Source: Alphaproteobacteria bacterium (GTDB lineage: Bacteria; Pseudomonadota; Alphaproteobacteria; Micavibrionales; Micavibrionaceae). Taken from it: a stretch of 58,093 nt of DNA. The notes beneath the pieces are model-generated. The model did not search any database and had not been told where the DNA came from. It saw only the letters and a list, made by a program, of their open reading frames with translations. The stretch covers positions 1 to 58,093 of the forward strand of contig JANWLB010000084.1 of the NCBI GenBank assembly GCA_025451095.1, written 5' to 3'. Position numbers and translations under genes: made by a program. Every line of letters starts with the position of its first letter. The stretch's first letter is position 1. Of the stretch, positions 45,085 to 54,060 are shown piece by piece.

Positions 45085-45236
45085 AACAGAGGCCGGAGCA
45101 GCCTCCATCCTTCCAATTTAAAGCCGCGAGAGCCGTGTACGCAAGCATATCCGCTACTGGCCCATTGACCAGGTGGGTGCCATATAACGAAGTGAAGCGG
45201 CAAAACACTAAACTTCGACAGAGACAGCTCCCAAAA
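45085..45236 (-). ncRNA. ssrS: Probable 6S RNA
   Basis: This is the main content of the 343-base gene-free stretch 45069-45411. On the minus strand a GATAAT hexamer (45242-45247) is followed by a segment with GGGAGC near the start and GCTCTC about 100 bases later (closing stem), an inner stem CCGCT/AGCGG around GGCACCCACCTGG and CCAG (terminal hairpin), and unpaired middle strands forming a bubble. It ends in the hairpin GAGGC-(7)-GCCTC plus TGTTTATT. Size about 150 bases and position just before the cyclo-ligase gene match ssrS. Ends are approximate. Confidence 0.6.
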
Positions 45237-45411
45237 CAGATATTATCGGCCCGAGGGATAATGGCGTATCACGCGCTCCGCAGCAGGAATTAGATAGCAT
45301 CTCCCGGCCCCAAGGTCCAGAAAATCGGCTAAAACAGCCATGGACAGGGCAAGGCTAAATAATGATAATAAGCCCCCACAGGGGACGAAACCGGGTAAAA
45401 GGAGGCCAATC

Positions 45412-46671
45412 GTGACGGAAACGTCAGGCACGACAAAGGATTACATAGAGCGCGAAAAGCGCTACCTGGCGTATATGTACAACCCTCTGCCCATCGTCCT
45501 GAACCGGAATGACGGGGTCTGGATGTGGGATACGGAAGGCAACAAGTATCTTGATTTTCTGGGCGCCTATTGCTCAGCCAGCTTCGGCCACCGGAATCCG
45601 CGTATCCTCAAGGCACTGACCGACCAGCTGGAGAAGATGGACGTTCCCGCGCGCGCTTTCCACACCGACAAGCTGGGCGAATTTGCCGAAGCCCTATGCA
45701 AGTTCACAGGCATGGATATGGTCCAGCCAATGAATTCCGGCGCCGAGGCTGTGGAGACCGGCATCAAGGCCGCCCGCCGCTGGGGCTATGACGTCAAAAA
45801 GATTCCCAAGGACAAGGCGCGCATCATCGTCTGTCAGGGCAATTTCCACGGCCGCACGACCATGATCGTCAGCTTTTCCTCGGACGAGGATTACAAGCGC
45901 GGCTTCGGCCCGTTCGACGGTGGCTTTGACATCATTCCTTATGGTGATGTCGAGGCCCTTAAAAAGGCGATCACACCAAACACCTGCGCCTTCCTGCTCG
46001 AACCCATACAAGGCGAAGGCGGCATCCTGGTCCCTCCCGAAGGCTATCTGCGCGAAGTGCAGGCCGTCTGCAAAAAGAACAACGTCCTTCTGCTTCTGGA
46101 TGAAATCCAGACCGGCATGGGCCGCACCGGCAAGGATTTCTGCTTCCAGTATGAAATCGACCGTCCCGACGGTCTGATGCTGGGAAAGGCGCTGGGCGGC
46201 GGTGTTTATCCCGTATCTGCTTTCCTCGCAACCCGGGAAGTCATGAACGTCTTCCAGCCGGGCAGCCATGGCTCAACCTTTGGCGGCAATCCCGTGGCCT
46301 CTGCCCTGGGGCTGGAATCCATCCGCCTGCTGCAGGAAGAAAAGCTGTCGGAGCGCAGTGCGGAACTGGGAGCCTATCTGATTAAAAAACTCAAGGCGCT
46401 CAACTCTCCCTTCATTGGCGAGGTGCGCGGCAAAGGCCTTCTGGTCGGCATGGAGATCGACTCCCAGCACGCCACGGCGCGCGAAGTCTGTGAGCTGCTG
46501 ATGCACAAAGGAATCCTGAGCAAGGAAACGCACGACACAGTCATACGTTTTTCGCCGCCCCTGACCATTGAGAAAAAAGAACTCGACTGGACCGTTGAGC
46601 GTGTAGCCGAGGTCTTGCGCGAAATGGAGGAGGAAAAAGCCTCCGCCCTTCCTGCCGTCGGCAAACGCTAG
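45412..46671 (+). CDS. rocD: Ornithine aminotransferase (class III)
   Basis: PLP enzyme converting ornithine and 2-oxoglutarate to glutamate semialdehyde and glutamate. AAAGGAGG upstream fixes a GTG start at 45412, giving 419 residues; the frame to 45340 is unconserved. Hallmarks: NSGAEAVETGIKAARRW (about 106-122), NFHGRT, EPIQGEGGI, LLLDEIQTGMGRTGK, and the PLP Lys in MLGKALGGGVYPVSA. The sequence is closest to RocD rather than acetylornithine transaminase. It is the only plus-strand gene between zapA and the cyclo-ligase. Confidence 0.9.
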   Translation: MTETSGTTKDYIEREKRYLAYMYNPLPIVLNRNDGVWMWDTEGNKYLDFLGAYCSASFGHRNPRILKALTDQLEKMDVPARAFHTDKLGEFAEALCKFTGMDMVQPMNSGAEAVETGIKAARRWGYDVKKIPKDKARIIVCQGNFHGRTTMIVSFSSDEDYKRGFGPFDGGFDIIPYGDVEALKKAITPNTCAFLLEPIQGEGGILVPPEGYLREVQAVCKKNNVLLLLDEIQTGMGRTGKDFCFQYEIDRPDGLMLGKALGGGVYPVSAFLATREVMNVFQPGSHGSTFGGNPVASALGLESIRLLQEEKLSERSAELGAYLIKKLKALNSPFIGEVRGKGLLVGMEIDSQHATAREVCELLMHKGILSKETHDTVIRFSPPLTIEKKELDWTVERVAEVLREMEEEKASALPAVGKR

Positions 46672-46680
46672 AGAATTTTC

Positions 46681-47028
46681 TTACTGAATTTTTTGAAGGC
46701 GCGAGGCAACGGAGTCGATCCGCACGGCCAGATGGTCGATCGCCTCAATGATGTCGCGTTCGTCCTTGGCGCTGACGCGCTGCTGAACCTGACGTGAGGT
46801 TGCGGGCACCATACCGCGAAGCGATTCCCGAAGCTCATGAACCTCATCGGCCAGAACAATGGTTGTCAGCACCAGCAGGTGGGATTCGTTGGTTGCAGCC
46901 CCGGCGGAGGCGATTTCACGCAGGCGCGCATCTACATATTTACCAAGCTCGGCCACGCGCCTTTCCTGCCCGTCATCGCAGGCAACGCTGTAGGCTTTTC
47001 CATGAATTGCCAGATTTACTTCACCCAT
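46681..47028 (-). CDS. zapA: Cell division protein ZapA
   Basis: FtsZ-ring associated protein, 115 residues. N-terminal domain MGEVNLAIHGKAYSVACDDGQERRV and VAELGKYVDARLREI, then a helical coiled coil (LLVLTTIVLADEVHELRE) for dimerisation. Nine bases separate its stop from rocD (convergent). Preceded on the same strand by a small coiled-coil gene four bases away. Confidence 0.92.
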   Translation of the reverse strand: MGEVNLAIHGKAYSVACDDGQERRVAELGKYVDARLREIASAGAATNESHLLVLTTIVLADEVHELRESLRGMVPATSRQVQQRVSAKDERDIIEAIDHLAVRIDSVASRLQKIQ

Positions 47029-47032
47029 AATA

Positions 47033-47281
47033 TTAACCTTCTTTCAGAATTTGTTCGATTTTTTCAATGGTGCCATCCAGTTTTTTAGTCAGAATTGCGG
47101 GATCGATGGCAAAAAGCGATTCCTGCGCTGGCGGCGCGCTTATCTTGCGGGTGGCGGCGCGGGCGTTAAAAAGTTCCTGCTGCTGTATCTGAAGGATATG
47201 CAACTCATTGTTCTGGGCAGAATCTTCAAGATTCTCGATCGCGTTCAGAAGACCGGCCAGAGCCTCTTTTATGGTCGACAC
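47033..47281 (-). CDS. Small coiled-coil protein upstream of zapA
   Basis: 82 residues from GTG 47281, chosen because AGAGGAG lies just upstream; a TTG at 47299 is the alternative. Predicted helical: a first helix with LLNAIENLEDSAQ, a short Pro break (KISAPPAQ) and a second helix ending KIEQILKEG. It resembles the uncharacterised DUF4164-like protein that precedes zapA in other alphaproteobacteria. A role with ZapA at the divisome is an inference from position only. Confidence 0.75.
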   Translation of the reverse strand: MSTIKEALAGLLNAIENLEDSAQNNELHILQIQQQELFNARAATRKISAPPAQESLFAIDPAILTKKLDGTIEKIEQILKEG

Positions 47282-47487
47282 GTTGTGAACTCCTCTCAAG
47301 CCCGGGACGGGATTAAACCTGAAGATAACAAGTATCCAGGGAATACTTCCGTCAATACCAACGGGAATCAGGAACGGTCAAGGGCAAGCGCCTGTGCAAG
47401 GCCTCAAATCCTGTTGACAACTCTGTTGACCCGGCGAAATGCAGGCGGCATTGTATGCATCTGGTTTACACATTTCCCATGGAATGA

Positions 47488-49518
47488 ATGATGACAAAAC
47501 AGGCTGCCACCGCCATGAAAAACGTCCCCTCTTCCCAAACCCAGCCAGGCATCCGCGATATGGCCAATGCCATCCGTGCCCTGTCGATGGACGCGGTCGA
47601 AAAGGCGAATTCGGGCCATCCCGGCATGCCTATGGGAATGGCCGATGTGGCCGCCGTGCTGTTCAGCAAATATCTGAAATTTGACGCACAGACGCCGGAC
47701 TGGCACGACCGCGACCGTTTTGTGCTATCGGCTGGCCATGGCTCGATGCTGCTTTACAGTCTTTTGTACCTGACCGGCTATGAGAAAATGCCGCTGGAGG
47801 AGCTCAAGAAATTCCGCCAGCTTCACAGCCGCACGCCCGGCCACCCGGAGGTTGATCACACCTGCGGCATTGAAACGACCACAGGGCCGCTGGGCCAGGG
47901 TATCTCGAATGCTGTGGGCATGGCACTGGCGGAGCGCATTCTTAACAACCGCTTTGGCAGCGACCTCATCGATCACTACACCTATGTCATCGCCAGCGAC
48001 GGCGATCTGATGGAAGGGATCAGCCATGAATCCTGCGCCCTCGCGGGACATCTGAAACTGGCGCACCTGATTGTGCTGTATGACGACAACGGAATCACCA
48101 TCGACGGCCCGACTACCCTTTCCTATTCCGACGACGTTCCCAAACGCTTTGAATCTTACGGATGGGACGTTCAGGTGATCGACGGTCACGACACGGCTCA
48201 GATCGACCGGGCGATTGCGCGCGCTCAAACGTCACCGACACCCAGCCTTATCTGCTGCAAAACCCATATCGGCTTTGGCGCGCCGACCAAACAGGGTAAA
48301 TCTTCTTCTCACGGCTCTCCTCTGGGCGAAAAAGAAATCGCAGGCGCGCGCCAGAATCTGAACTGGCCGCATGCGCCTTTTGAAATTCCTGCAGAGATTC
48401 TGGCCACCTGGCGGCAAGCCGGCCAGCGCAGCCGGCCCGAACGTCTGGCATGGCAGAAGCGCCTGGACGAAAACCGCGTTAAGGATGAATTTCTGAAAGT
48501 TTTTGAGGCGAATGTTTCCCAGCAGATCGCACCACTCATTCAGGATCTGAAAAAATCCTTTGCAACGGAAAAACCGAAACTGGCCACACGTCAAACATCC
48601 GGCAAGGTTCTTGAAAAACTGGTCGCGGCGCTACCGTCTCTGATCGGCGGCTCGGCCGATCTCACGCCTTCCAACAACACCAAGGTCGAGGGTCCGGAAG
48701 CGATCACAGCCGGCAATCATTATAATGGCCAGTACGTATTTTATGGCGTGCGGGAACACGGCATGGCCGCCATTATGAACGGCATGGCCCTGCATGGCGG
48801 CGTTATTCCCTACAGCGGCACCTTCCTGACTTTCAGCGATTATTGCCGCCCAGCCATCCGCCTTGCCGCACTGATGAAACAGCGCGTCGTTCATGTGATG
48901 ACGCACGACTCTATCGGTTTGGGCGAAGACGGTCCGACGCACCAGCCGGTGGAGCATCTGTCGGCTTTGCGCGTCATCCCCAATCTTCTGGTGCTGCGTC
49001 CCTGCGATGGCGTGGAAACAGCCGAATGCTGGGAAATCGCCCTTAACCGCATTACGGGACCCTCACTGCTCGCGCTGACCCGCCAGGGTCTGCCAACTTA
49101 CCGTGAAGACGGGCGGGAGAACCGCTCCGCCCGCGGCGCCTATGTGCTTGCGGATTCCTCCGGGGAACCGCAGGTTACGCTATTGGCCACAGGCTCCGAA
49201 GTGGAGGTTGCCATGGCCGCGCGCGACGCGCTGGAAAAAGACGGCGTTAAAACCCGTGTGGTTTCCGTGCCGAGCATAGAGCTGTTCTTTGCGCAGGATA
49301 GCGAGTATCAGCAGGGCCTCCTCTGCAACAAGAGCGTCAAGATCGCCATCGAGGCCGGCGTACGCCAGTGCTGGGATCGCTTCCTCGGTTCCCACGGCAC
49401 TTTTATCGGCATGACCGGCTTTGGCGAGTCTGCACCTTACAAGGATCTCTACAATCACTTCGGCATCACGAAGGACGCCGTTATTGCCGCTGCCCGAAAA
49501 GGTCTGAGCAAAGCCTAG
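47488..49518 (+). CDS. tkt: Transketolase
   Basis: Thiamine-diphosphate enzyme of the pentose phosphate pathway, 676 residues. ThDP/Mg motif [20 protein letters not shown] (about 170), [13 protein letters not shown] and [10 protein letters not shown] in the N-terminal domain; middle domain [19 protein letters not shown] and [19 protein letters not shown]. The start ATG-ATG at 47488 has no strong ribosome site; the conserved part begins near residue 15. First of the tkt-gap-fba group. Its last four bases overlap the convergent exonuclease gene. Confidence 0.95.
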   Translation: MMTKQAATAMKNVPSSQTQPGIRDMANAIRALSMDAVEKANSGHPGMPMGMADVAAVLFSKYLKFDAQTPDWHDRDRFVLSAGHGSMLLYSLLYLTGYEKMPLEELKKFRQLHSRTPGHPEVDHTCGIETTTGPLGQGISNAVGMALAERILNNRFGSDLIDHYTYVIASDGDLMEGISHESCALAGHLKLAHLIVLYDDNGITIDGPTTLSYSDDVPKRFESYGWDVQVIDGHDTAQIDRAIARAQTSPTPSLICCKTHIGFGAPTKQGKSSSHGSPLGEKEIAGARQNLNWPHAPFEIPAEILATWRQAGQRSRPERLAWQKRLDENRVKDEFLKVFEANVSQQIAPLIQDLKKSFATEKPKLATRQTSGKVLEKLVAALPSLIGGSADLTPSNNTKVEGPEAITAGNHYNGQYVFYGVREHGMAAIMNGMALHGGVIPYSGTFLTFSDYCRPAIRLAALMKQRVVHVMTHDSIGLGEDGPTHQPVEHLSALRVIPNLLVLRPCDGVETAECWEIALNRITGPSLLALTRQGLPTYREDGRENRSARGAYVLADSSGEPQVTLLATGSEVEVAMAARDALEKDGVKTRVVSVPSIELFFAQDSEYQQGLLCNKSVKIAIEAGVRQCWDRFLGSHGTFIGMTGFGESAPYKDLYNHFGITKDAVIAAARKGLSKA

Positions 49519-50093
49519 GCAAGCCCCGGCGCAGCAAGAGGCGGTTTCGGTTTTGACAAGGCGCTATAATAATCATGCTGCCTTTTGTCATGGCGCGCAT
49601 CATTGACGGAGATATGCTTCTCATGTTCCGGCATGCCCGCTATGCGGGCGGGGCCGTGTAGGCGATGCAGCTCATGCATATCCCGGAACACGACTTCTTC
49701 TGCTGCTTTTTTCTCAAACAGAATTTCGCGCAATTTATCCATACCCCCAAACAGACGGCATAAACCCACATTGTCGTATGATCCGTTTGTTGCCCAGATC
49801 TCTATGACTTTGGCAGGCTTTATAAGATTTAGGACGCCTTCACGAATTTTCTCCAGCGACACCCGTTGCTCCGGAGGCGGCAACTTGGCCAGAACATTGT
49901 CCTTCAGCCACGGTTTTTTCTCAGCCAGGAAATCCTCGTCTATCCCCTCAAGAACGCCATAAAATTCATCGCCGTCCTCGCTGACCAGCCCCAGACTGAT
50001 AAAATAGAAAAGAAAGACCCCTTCCGCTTCGGGATCGGCGAACTCCGTATCCAGAAAATAGCGCCGTATAGGCGCGATATCAGCCTGATCCAT
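49515..50093 (-). CDS. RNase AS-like 3'-5' exoribonuclease
   Basis: 192 residues from the ATG at 50093 (GGAG upstream). DEDD-type fold: [11 protein letters not shown] with the first Asp/Glu (about 10-20), [37 protein letters not shown] with a central Asp, and [14 protein letters not shown] near the C-terminus. This matches the RNase AS / Rv2179c-like family, which trims adenylate-rich 3' ends. The frame continues upstream to 50636 across gap but that part is antisense and rejected. Convergent with tkt, divergent from gap. Confidence 0.85.
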   Translation of the reverse strand: MDQADIAPIRRYFLDTEFADPEAEGVFLFYFISLGLVSEDGDEFYGVLEGIDEDFLAEKKPWLKDNVLAKLPPPEQRVSLEKIREGVLNLIKPAKVIEIWATNGSYDNVGLCRLFGGMDKLREILFEKKAAEEVVFRDMHELHRLHGPARIAGMPEHEKHISVNDARHDKRQHDYYSALSKPKPPLAAPGLA

Positions 50094-50175
50094 TGACACT
50101 CCGGGTAAAATTTGGTCTTTCTCCTCATAACTGTTACAGGAATAGCTGTCAATTTTTAGGCATAAGGAGAAGAAA

Positions 50176-51207
50176 ATGACGGTCAAAGTGGCAATCAACG
50201 GTTTCGGTCGCATCGGCCGCCTGGTGTTCCGGGCCTGGCTTGAGTCCGACCGCAAGGATATCGAGATCGTCGCCATTAACGACCTCGCGGACGTCAAAAC
50301 AAACGCGCATCTCCTGAAATACGACTCCGTCCACGGCACCTCTCCTTTCGAGGTCAAGGCCGACGGCGACACCCTGATCGCCAAGGGACACAAGGCAAAA
50401 TGCTTCTCCGTGCGCGATCCCGCCACGCTGCCCTGGAAAGATCTGGGCATCGACATCGTGTTCGAATGCACGGGCATTTTCACCAGCAAGGAAGCTGCGT
50501 CCAAGCACCTGACGGCCGGCGCCAAGAAAGTCCTGATCTCCGCCCCTGCTACAGACGAAGACATTACAGTTGTCTTTGGCGTCAACGACGACAAACTGAC
50601 ACCGGGGCACGCAATCGTTTCCAACGCCTCATGCACGACAAACGGCCTGGCGCCCGTCGCCTACGCCCTGCATAAGGAAATCGGTATTGAACGCGGCTTC
50701 ATGACCACGATCCATTCCTATACAGGCGACCAGAGCACCGTAGACACAATGCACAAAGACCTGCACCGCGCCCGCGCTGCTGCCCTGAACATGATCCCGA
50801 CCACGACCGGCGCGGCCAAGGCCGTCGGCAAGGTTCTGCCGGAACTTAAAGGCAAGCTGGACGGCGTTTCGATCCGTGTGCCCACGCCTAACGTTTCCGT
50901 GATCGATTTCAAGTTCACGGCCAAACGCGCCACGACCAAGGAAGAGGTCAACAAGGTCATTGCCAAATATGTCGGCGATGATCTGAAAGGCATCATGGGC
51001 GCCTATAGCGAGCCGCTGGTCTCTACCGACTTCAATCATAACCCCCTCTCCTCCGTCTTCTCCTATGAGGGGACGCACGTGATCGACGGCACCTTCGTCC
51101 GCATTATGACCTGGTACGACAATGAGTGGGGTTTCTCCAACCGGATGCTCGACACCGCCCTCAAAATGCACAAGGTCGGCTACCAGTCCAAGGCCGCAGC
51201 CGCCTAG
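50176..51207 (+). CDS. gap: Glyceraldehyde-3-phosphate dehydrogenase
   Basis: 343 residues. NAD-binding NGFGRIGRLVFRAW (about 7-20), catalytic Cys in NASCTTNGLAPVAY (about 155-159), and the WYDNEWGFSNRMLD C-terminal signature. AAGGAGAAGAAA precedes the ATG. It lies between tkt and fba; pgk, often between them in this class, is not present. Confidence 0.97.
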   Translation: MTVKVAINGFGRIGRLVFRAWLESDRKDIEIVAINDLADVKTNAHLLKYDSVHGTSPFEVKADGDTLIAKGHKAKCFSVRDPATLPWKDLGIDIVFECTGIFTSKEAASKHLTAGAKKVLISAPATDEDITVVFGVNDDKLTPGHAIVSNASCTTNGLAPVAYALHKEIGIERGFMTTIHSYTGDQSTVDTMHKDLHRARAAALNMIPTTTGAAKAVGKVLPELKGKLDGVSIRVPTPNVSVIDFKFTAKRATTKEEVNKVIAKYVGDDLKGIMGAYSEPLVSTDFNHNPLSSVFSYEGTHVIDGTFVRIMTWYDNEWGFSNRMLDTALKMHKVGYQSKAAAA

Positions 51208-51357
51208 GCAGAGGTCGGAGTGAATACAGGGGACATAAGCCCTCTGTACAAAAGGCTATGTTGCAGGCAAGAATTATTCGCATCAAGAATCTATCTTCTT
51301 GATTCCACAATCATATTTTTTCATATTATATAGCAATTAAGAGGTGTGTGTTATATT

Positions 51358-51960
51358 ATGAATATCATGAACGCGGCATCTGAACCGATTATCGATACGA
51401 AAGCCAAAAAAATCGGCACTGTCATTGACCATCTTGTAGACGCCCTGGGCGGTGAGCCGGCCTGTACCCTGCGCAGAGCCGTAATTCTAGCCGATATCAA
51501 TGAGTTCCCGGGCACAACGCAGAGCGATATCATGCAGCGTCTGGGGGTCCATAAATCGGCTCTCAACCGTGATATTGAATGGCTTTACGACTATGGCTGC
51601 GTGATGCGTCAGCCCTCCTCTCAGGACGGGCGCGAAATCAAGCTTTTTATTTGCGGCTATGCGAAAAAGAACATGGACTTCGCTCTCGATCACTTTGAAT
51701 CGTCACATAAAAACTTGAAAAATTTCCTGATCCGTTTTATAAGTTTATTCGGTCAGTACAAGCCGACCCTGAGAGACGCCAAGATCGTCTCCGCTCTTGG
51801 CGACGGTAAAAACGCCACGAAGCAGGAGATTTTCGAAACCCTCTACAGCGGGCCGACGACGACTGACAACCGCGCCGTCAATAATCTGATCGAGCTCGGT
51901 TTTATTGAGAGGGACATGATAGAGAAAAGCGATGAGCAAAGATCTGTTCAGACTGAGTGA
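51358..51960 (+). CDS. MarR-like winged-helix regulator
   Basis: 200 residues from the ATG at 51358; a GTG at 51346 and an ATG at 51367 are alternatives. The first winged helix (about 30-95) contains TTQSDIMQRLGVHKSALNRDIEWLYDYGCV then a wing with DGREIKLFI, MarR-like. The second half (about 130-195) looks like a second small wHTH (NATKQEIFETL ... DNRAVNNLIELGFIERD). Its promoter holds two GANTC sites (51287-51291, 51301-51305). Located between gap and fba, so control of central carbon genes is plausible but unproven. Confidence 0.75.
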   Translation: MNIMNAASEPIIDTKAKKIGTVIDHLVDALGGEPACTLRRAVILADINEFPGTTQSDIMQRLGVHKSALNRDIEWLYDYGCVMRQPSSQDGREIKLFICGYAKKNMDFALDHFESSHKNLKNFLIRFISLFGQYKPTLRDAKIVSALGDGKNATKQEIFETLYSGPTTTDNRAVNNLIELGFIERDMIEKSDEQRSVQTE

Positions 51961-52099
51961 AGGCTTCCATACCGGTATCACCGCCCTGTCATTTCAGGAT
52001 ACAGGGGCCGTCATGCCGCTGGATGCGCCGCTGCAGCCCGCTGCTGCTCCCGCGCCTGCCGTAGCGCCTACCCTCAAAAATCAATTTACGCCTTCCTAA
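51932..52099 (+). CDS. Possible 55-residue small protein
   Basis: Short frame starting at ATG 51932, inside the last 29 bases of the winged-helix gene, in another frame, and stopping at TAA 52097. Protein begins MSKDLFRLSEGFHTGITALS and ends in an Ala/Pro-rich tail. Overlapping start suggests translational coupling, and the region has no other role. Weak ribosome site (AGAGAAA). No homologue recognised; could be non-coding. Confidence 0.4.
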   Translation: MSKDLFRLSEGFHTGITALSFQDTGAVMPLDAPLQPAAAPAPAVAPTLKNQFTPS

Positions 52100-52157
52100 C
52101 AGGCTTTTTTCCCTGCTATAGTCTCCGCCTGTTATTGCAAGCGGAAAGGATTTCTCT

Positions 52158-53246
52158 ATGGGCACCAGCCTGAAACCCGGCGTCGTAAGCGGCAAGGATT
52201 ACAAAGCACTTCTGGCGGCCTGCAAGGCCGGGGGCTATGCACTGCCTGCCGTCAATGTCACTGGCACAAACACCATCAACGCCACGCTTGAGGCCGCCGC
52301 TAAAAACAAGGCCGATGTCATCATTCAGTTGTCCAATGGCGGCGCCGAGTTTTATGCCGGCAAAGGCTGCCCCGATTCATTTCAGGCCAAGGTACTGGGC
52401 GCCGTTTCCGCCGCACGCCACGTCCATCTTTTGGCTGAACAATATGGTGTCTGCGTCGTCCTGCATACCGATCATGCCAACAAGAAACTGATTCCCTGGG
52501 TAGAGGCCATGATCGATCACGGCGAAAAATTCTACGAGCAAACCGGCAAGCCGCTTTTCAGCTCGCACATGCTCGATCTCTCGGAAGAAGATATCGGCTT
52601 TAACCTTTCCGAATGCGCCCGTATCCTCAAGCGTCTGAACAAGATCGACATGAGCATCGAGATAGAGCTGGGCGTCACAGGCGGTGAGGAAGACGGCGTC
52701 GGTTCGGATCATATCGACAATGCCAAGCTCTACACCCAGCCCGAAGACTGCCTGAAGGCTTACGGCATGCTGTCCCCGCTCGGTCACTTTTCACTGGCCG
52801 CATCGTTCGGCAACGTTCACGGCGTTTACAAACCGGGCAACGTCAAGCTGCGTCCGGAGATCCTGAAAAACGCGCAGGCGCTGGTCCAGAAAACGCATGG
52901 CACGGTGGCCAACCCGCTGGACCTCGTGTTTCACGGCGGCTCCGGCTCCGAGAAAGACAAGATTGCCGAATCCCTGAAATACGGCGTGTTCAAGATGAAC
53001 ATCGACACAGACACGCAATTTGTCTTCTCCCACGAAGTAGGCAACTTCGTTGAGGCCAATATCAAGGCGTTCAAATACCAGATCGATCCAGACGATGGCA
53101 CGCCCTACAAAAAGCTGTACGATCCGCGCAAATGGCTCCGGCTGGGCGAAGAAGGTATCGTCAAGCGTCTGGATGAGGCCTTCGCCGACCTCCGGTCCGC
53201 CGGCAAGTCCCTGGCTCTAAAAAAAACTGAAGGATTAGCTGCCTGA
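52158..53246 (+). CDS. fba: Fructose-bisphosphate aldolase, class II
   Basis: Zinc aldolase, 362 residues, of the FbaA-like (class IIA) type typical of E. coli and fungi. Metal and substrate motifs: VVLHTDHANKK (about 107), SSHMLDLSEED (about 138), IEIELGVTGGEEDGV, SFGNVHGVYKPGN and LVFHGGSGS. GGAAAGG lies before the ATG. Completes the tkt-gap-fba set; ends four bases before the convergent kinase-like gene. Confidence 0.95.
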   Translation: MGTSLKPGVVSGKDYKALLAACKAGGYALPAVNVTGTNTINATLEAAAKNKADVIIQLSNGGAEFYAGKGCPDSFQAKVLGAVSAARHVHLLAEQYGVCVVLHTDHANKKLIPWVEAMIDHGEKFYEQTGKPLFSSHMLDLSEEDIGFNLSECARILKRLNKIDMSIEIELGVTGGEEDGVGSDHIDNAKLYTQPEDCLKAYGMLSPLGHFSLAASFGNVHGVYKPGNVKLRPEILKNAQALVQKTHGTVANPLDLVFHGGSGSEKDKIAESLKYGVFKMNIDTDTQFVFSHEVGNFVEANIKAFKYQIDPDDGTPYKKLYDPRKWLRLGEEGIVKRLDEAFADLRSAGKSLALKKTEGLAA

Positions 53247-53250
53247 CAGG

Positions 53251-53928
53251 CTAGCCCGGTCTCGGCACACTGACTTCAGGCCCTGTGCCAGACGTGGTCG
53301 GACCGCTGTTAGTGCAGTCCTGAATCATCGCCAGCACAGCACGGGCCTCCTCCGGCTTACGAAAATCAAGTATATCGCCGTGAAGCTCGAGAACCCTGCC
53401 ACCTGAATCCCGGAACAGCACTACCTGATTTTCAATTTCCGCGTTCAGCCGGACCAGATAATCGGGGGTCAGGGTTTTTTCAAAATCCCGTCCGGGATCG
53501 GCCTTCATGCGTTCACGGATACGCGCCATCTGGATATCGGGCGTGGATCGGATATAAACAATCAGGTCCGGGGCGCCGATGCGCGTGAGTAAAAAATCAA
53601 CGCATTTGTTGCTCAGCTCAAAGCCGGCAGGATCACTGTCCTTCATGTGCATCACGGCATAGGCATATTCGACGATCAATGCGTAATCGCAAACCGCCGG
53701 GCGCGGATCGTCGGACTTTTCTTCGATCGCCGCACATTTTGAGAGCAGAAATCCCATCTTGCGGTAAAATCCACTGTTGGCCGGCTCGGCATAGACTTTA
53801 TTCGGGTACGGATTTTCGTGTATTTTCTCGCCGATGATGCGATAGCCGCTTGCTCCAAGAAAGGCACAGAGCGTGCTCTTGCCCGCCGCGATCGATCCTG
53901 CAATTTCAATACGCCGTGACGTTGTCAT
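53251..53928 (-). CDS. Deoxynucleoside kinase-like protein
   Basis: 225 residues. P-loop IEIAGSIAAGKSTLCAFL (about 7-25), a Glu after the second strand (GEKIHEN), and a lid-like region RIRERMKADPGRDFEKTLTPDYLVRLNAEIE (written in parts), typical of the dNK/thymidylate-kinase-like family. The usual ERS/DRS motif after strand 3 is CDYALIVEYAYA here, so the catalytic Glu-Arg is not obvious. Probably phosphorylates a deoxynucleoside; substrate unknown. The C-terminal 20 residues are Ser/Thr/Pro-rich. Confidence 0.78.
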   Translation of the reverse strand: MTTSRRIEIAGSIAAGKSTLCAFLGASGYRIIGEKIHENPYPNKVYAEPANSGFYRKMGFLLSKCAAIEEKSDDPRPAVCDYALIVEYAYAVMHMKDSDPAGFELSNKCVDFLLTRIGAPDLIVYIRSTPDIQMARIRERMKADPGRDFEKTLTPDYLVRLNAEIENQVVLFRDSGGRVLELHGDILDFRKPEEARAVLAMIQDCTNSGPTTSGTGPEVSVPRPG

Positions 53929-54060
53929 CTATGGTTTACCGATAACGAATCCGCCGGCTGTTTTTGTAACCTTCAACATAGAGCTCTTTGTCTGGCGCAA
54001 GTTCTCTCCTGAATTCAGAGAATGATATAGCATTCAATTAGTCATATCGCAAGTTTGCGG

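Noticed and set aside
44328-45293. 321-codon plus-strand frame over the YmdB-like and cyclo-ligase genes and the 6S candidate
   Set aside because: Antisense shadow with no recognisable domain and no ribosome site.
47405-47440. Direct repeat CTGTTGAC upstream of tkt as an operator
   Set aside because: Only two 8-base units, and TTGAC is expected in promoter regions; too weak to report.
50094-50636. Upstream 181-codon extension of the minus-strand exonuclease frame, antisense to gap
   Set aside because: It is the complement of the conserved GAPDH N-terminus; the ATG at 50093 with a GGAG site and the family-like N-terminus explain the gene.
51235-51262. Possible terminator after gap (ACATAAGCC paired with AGGCTATGT)
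   Set aside because: A stem can form but no T-run follows, so it is not called a terminator.
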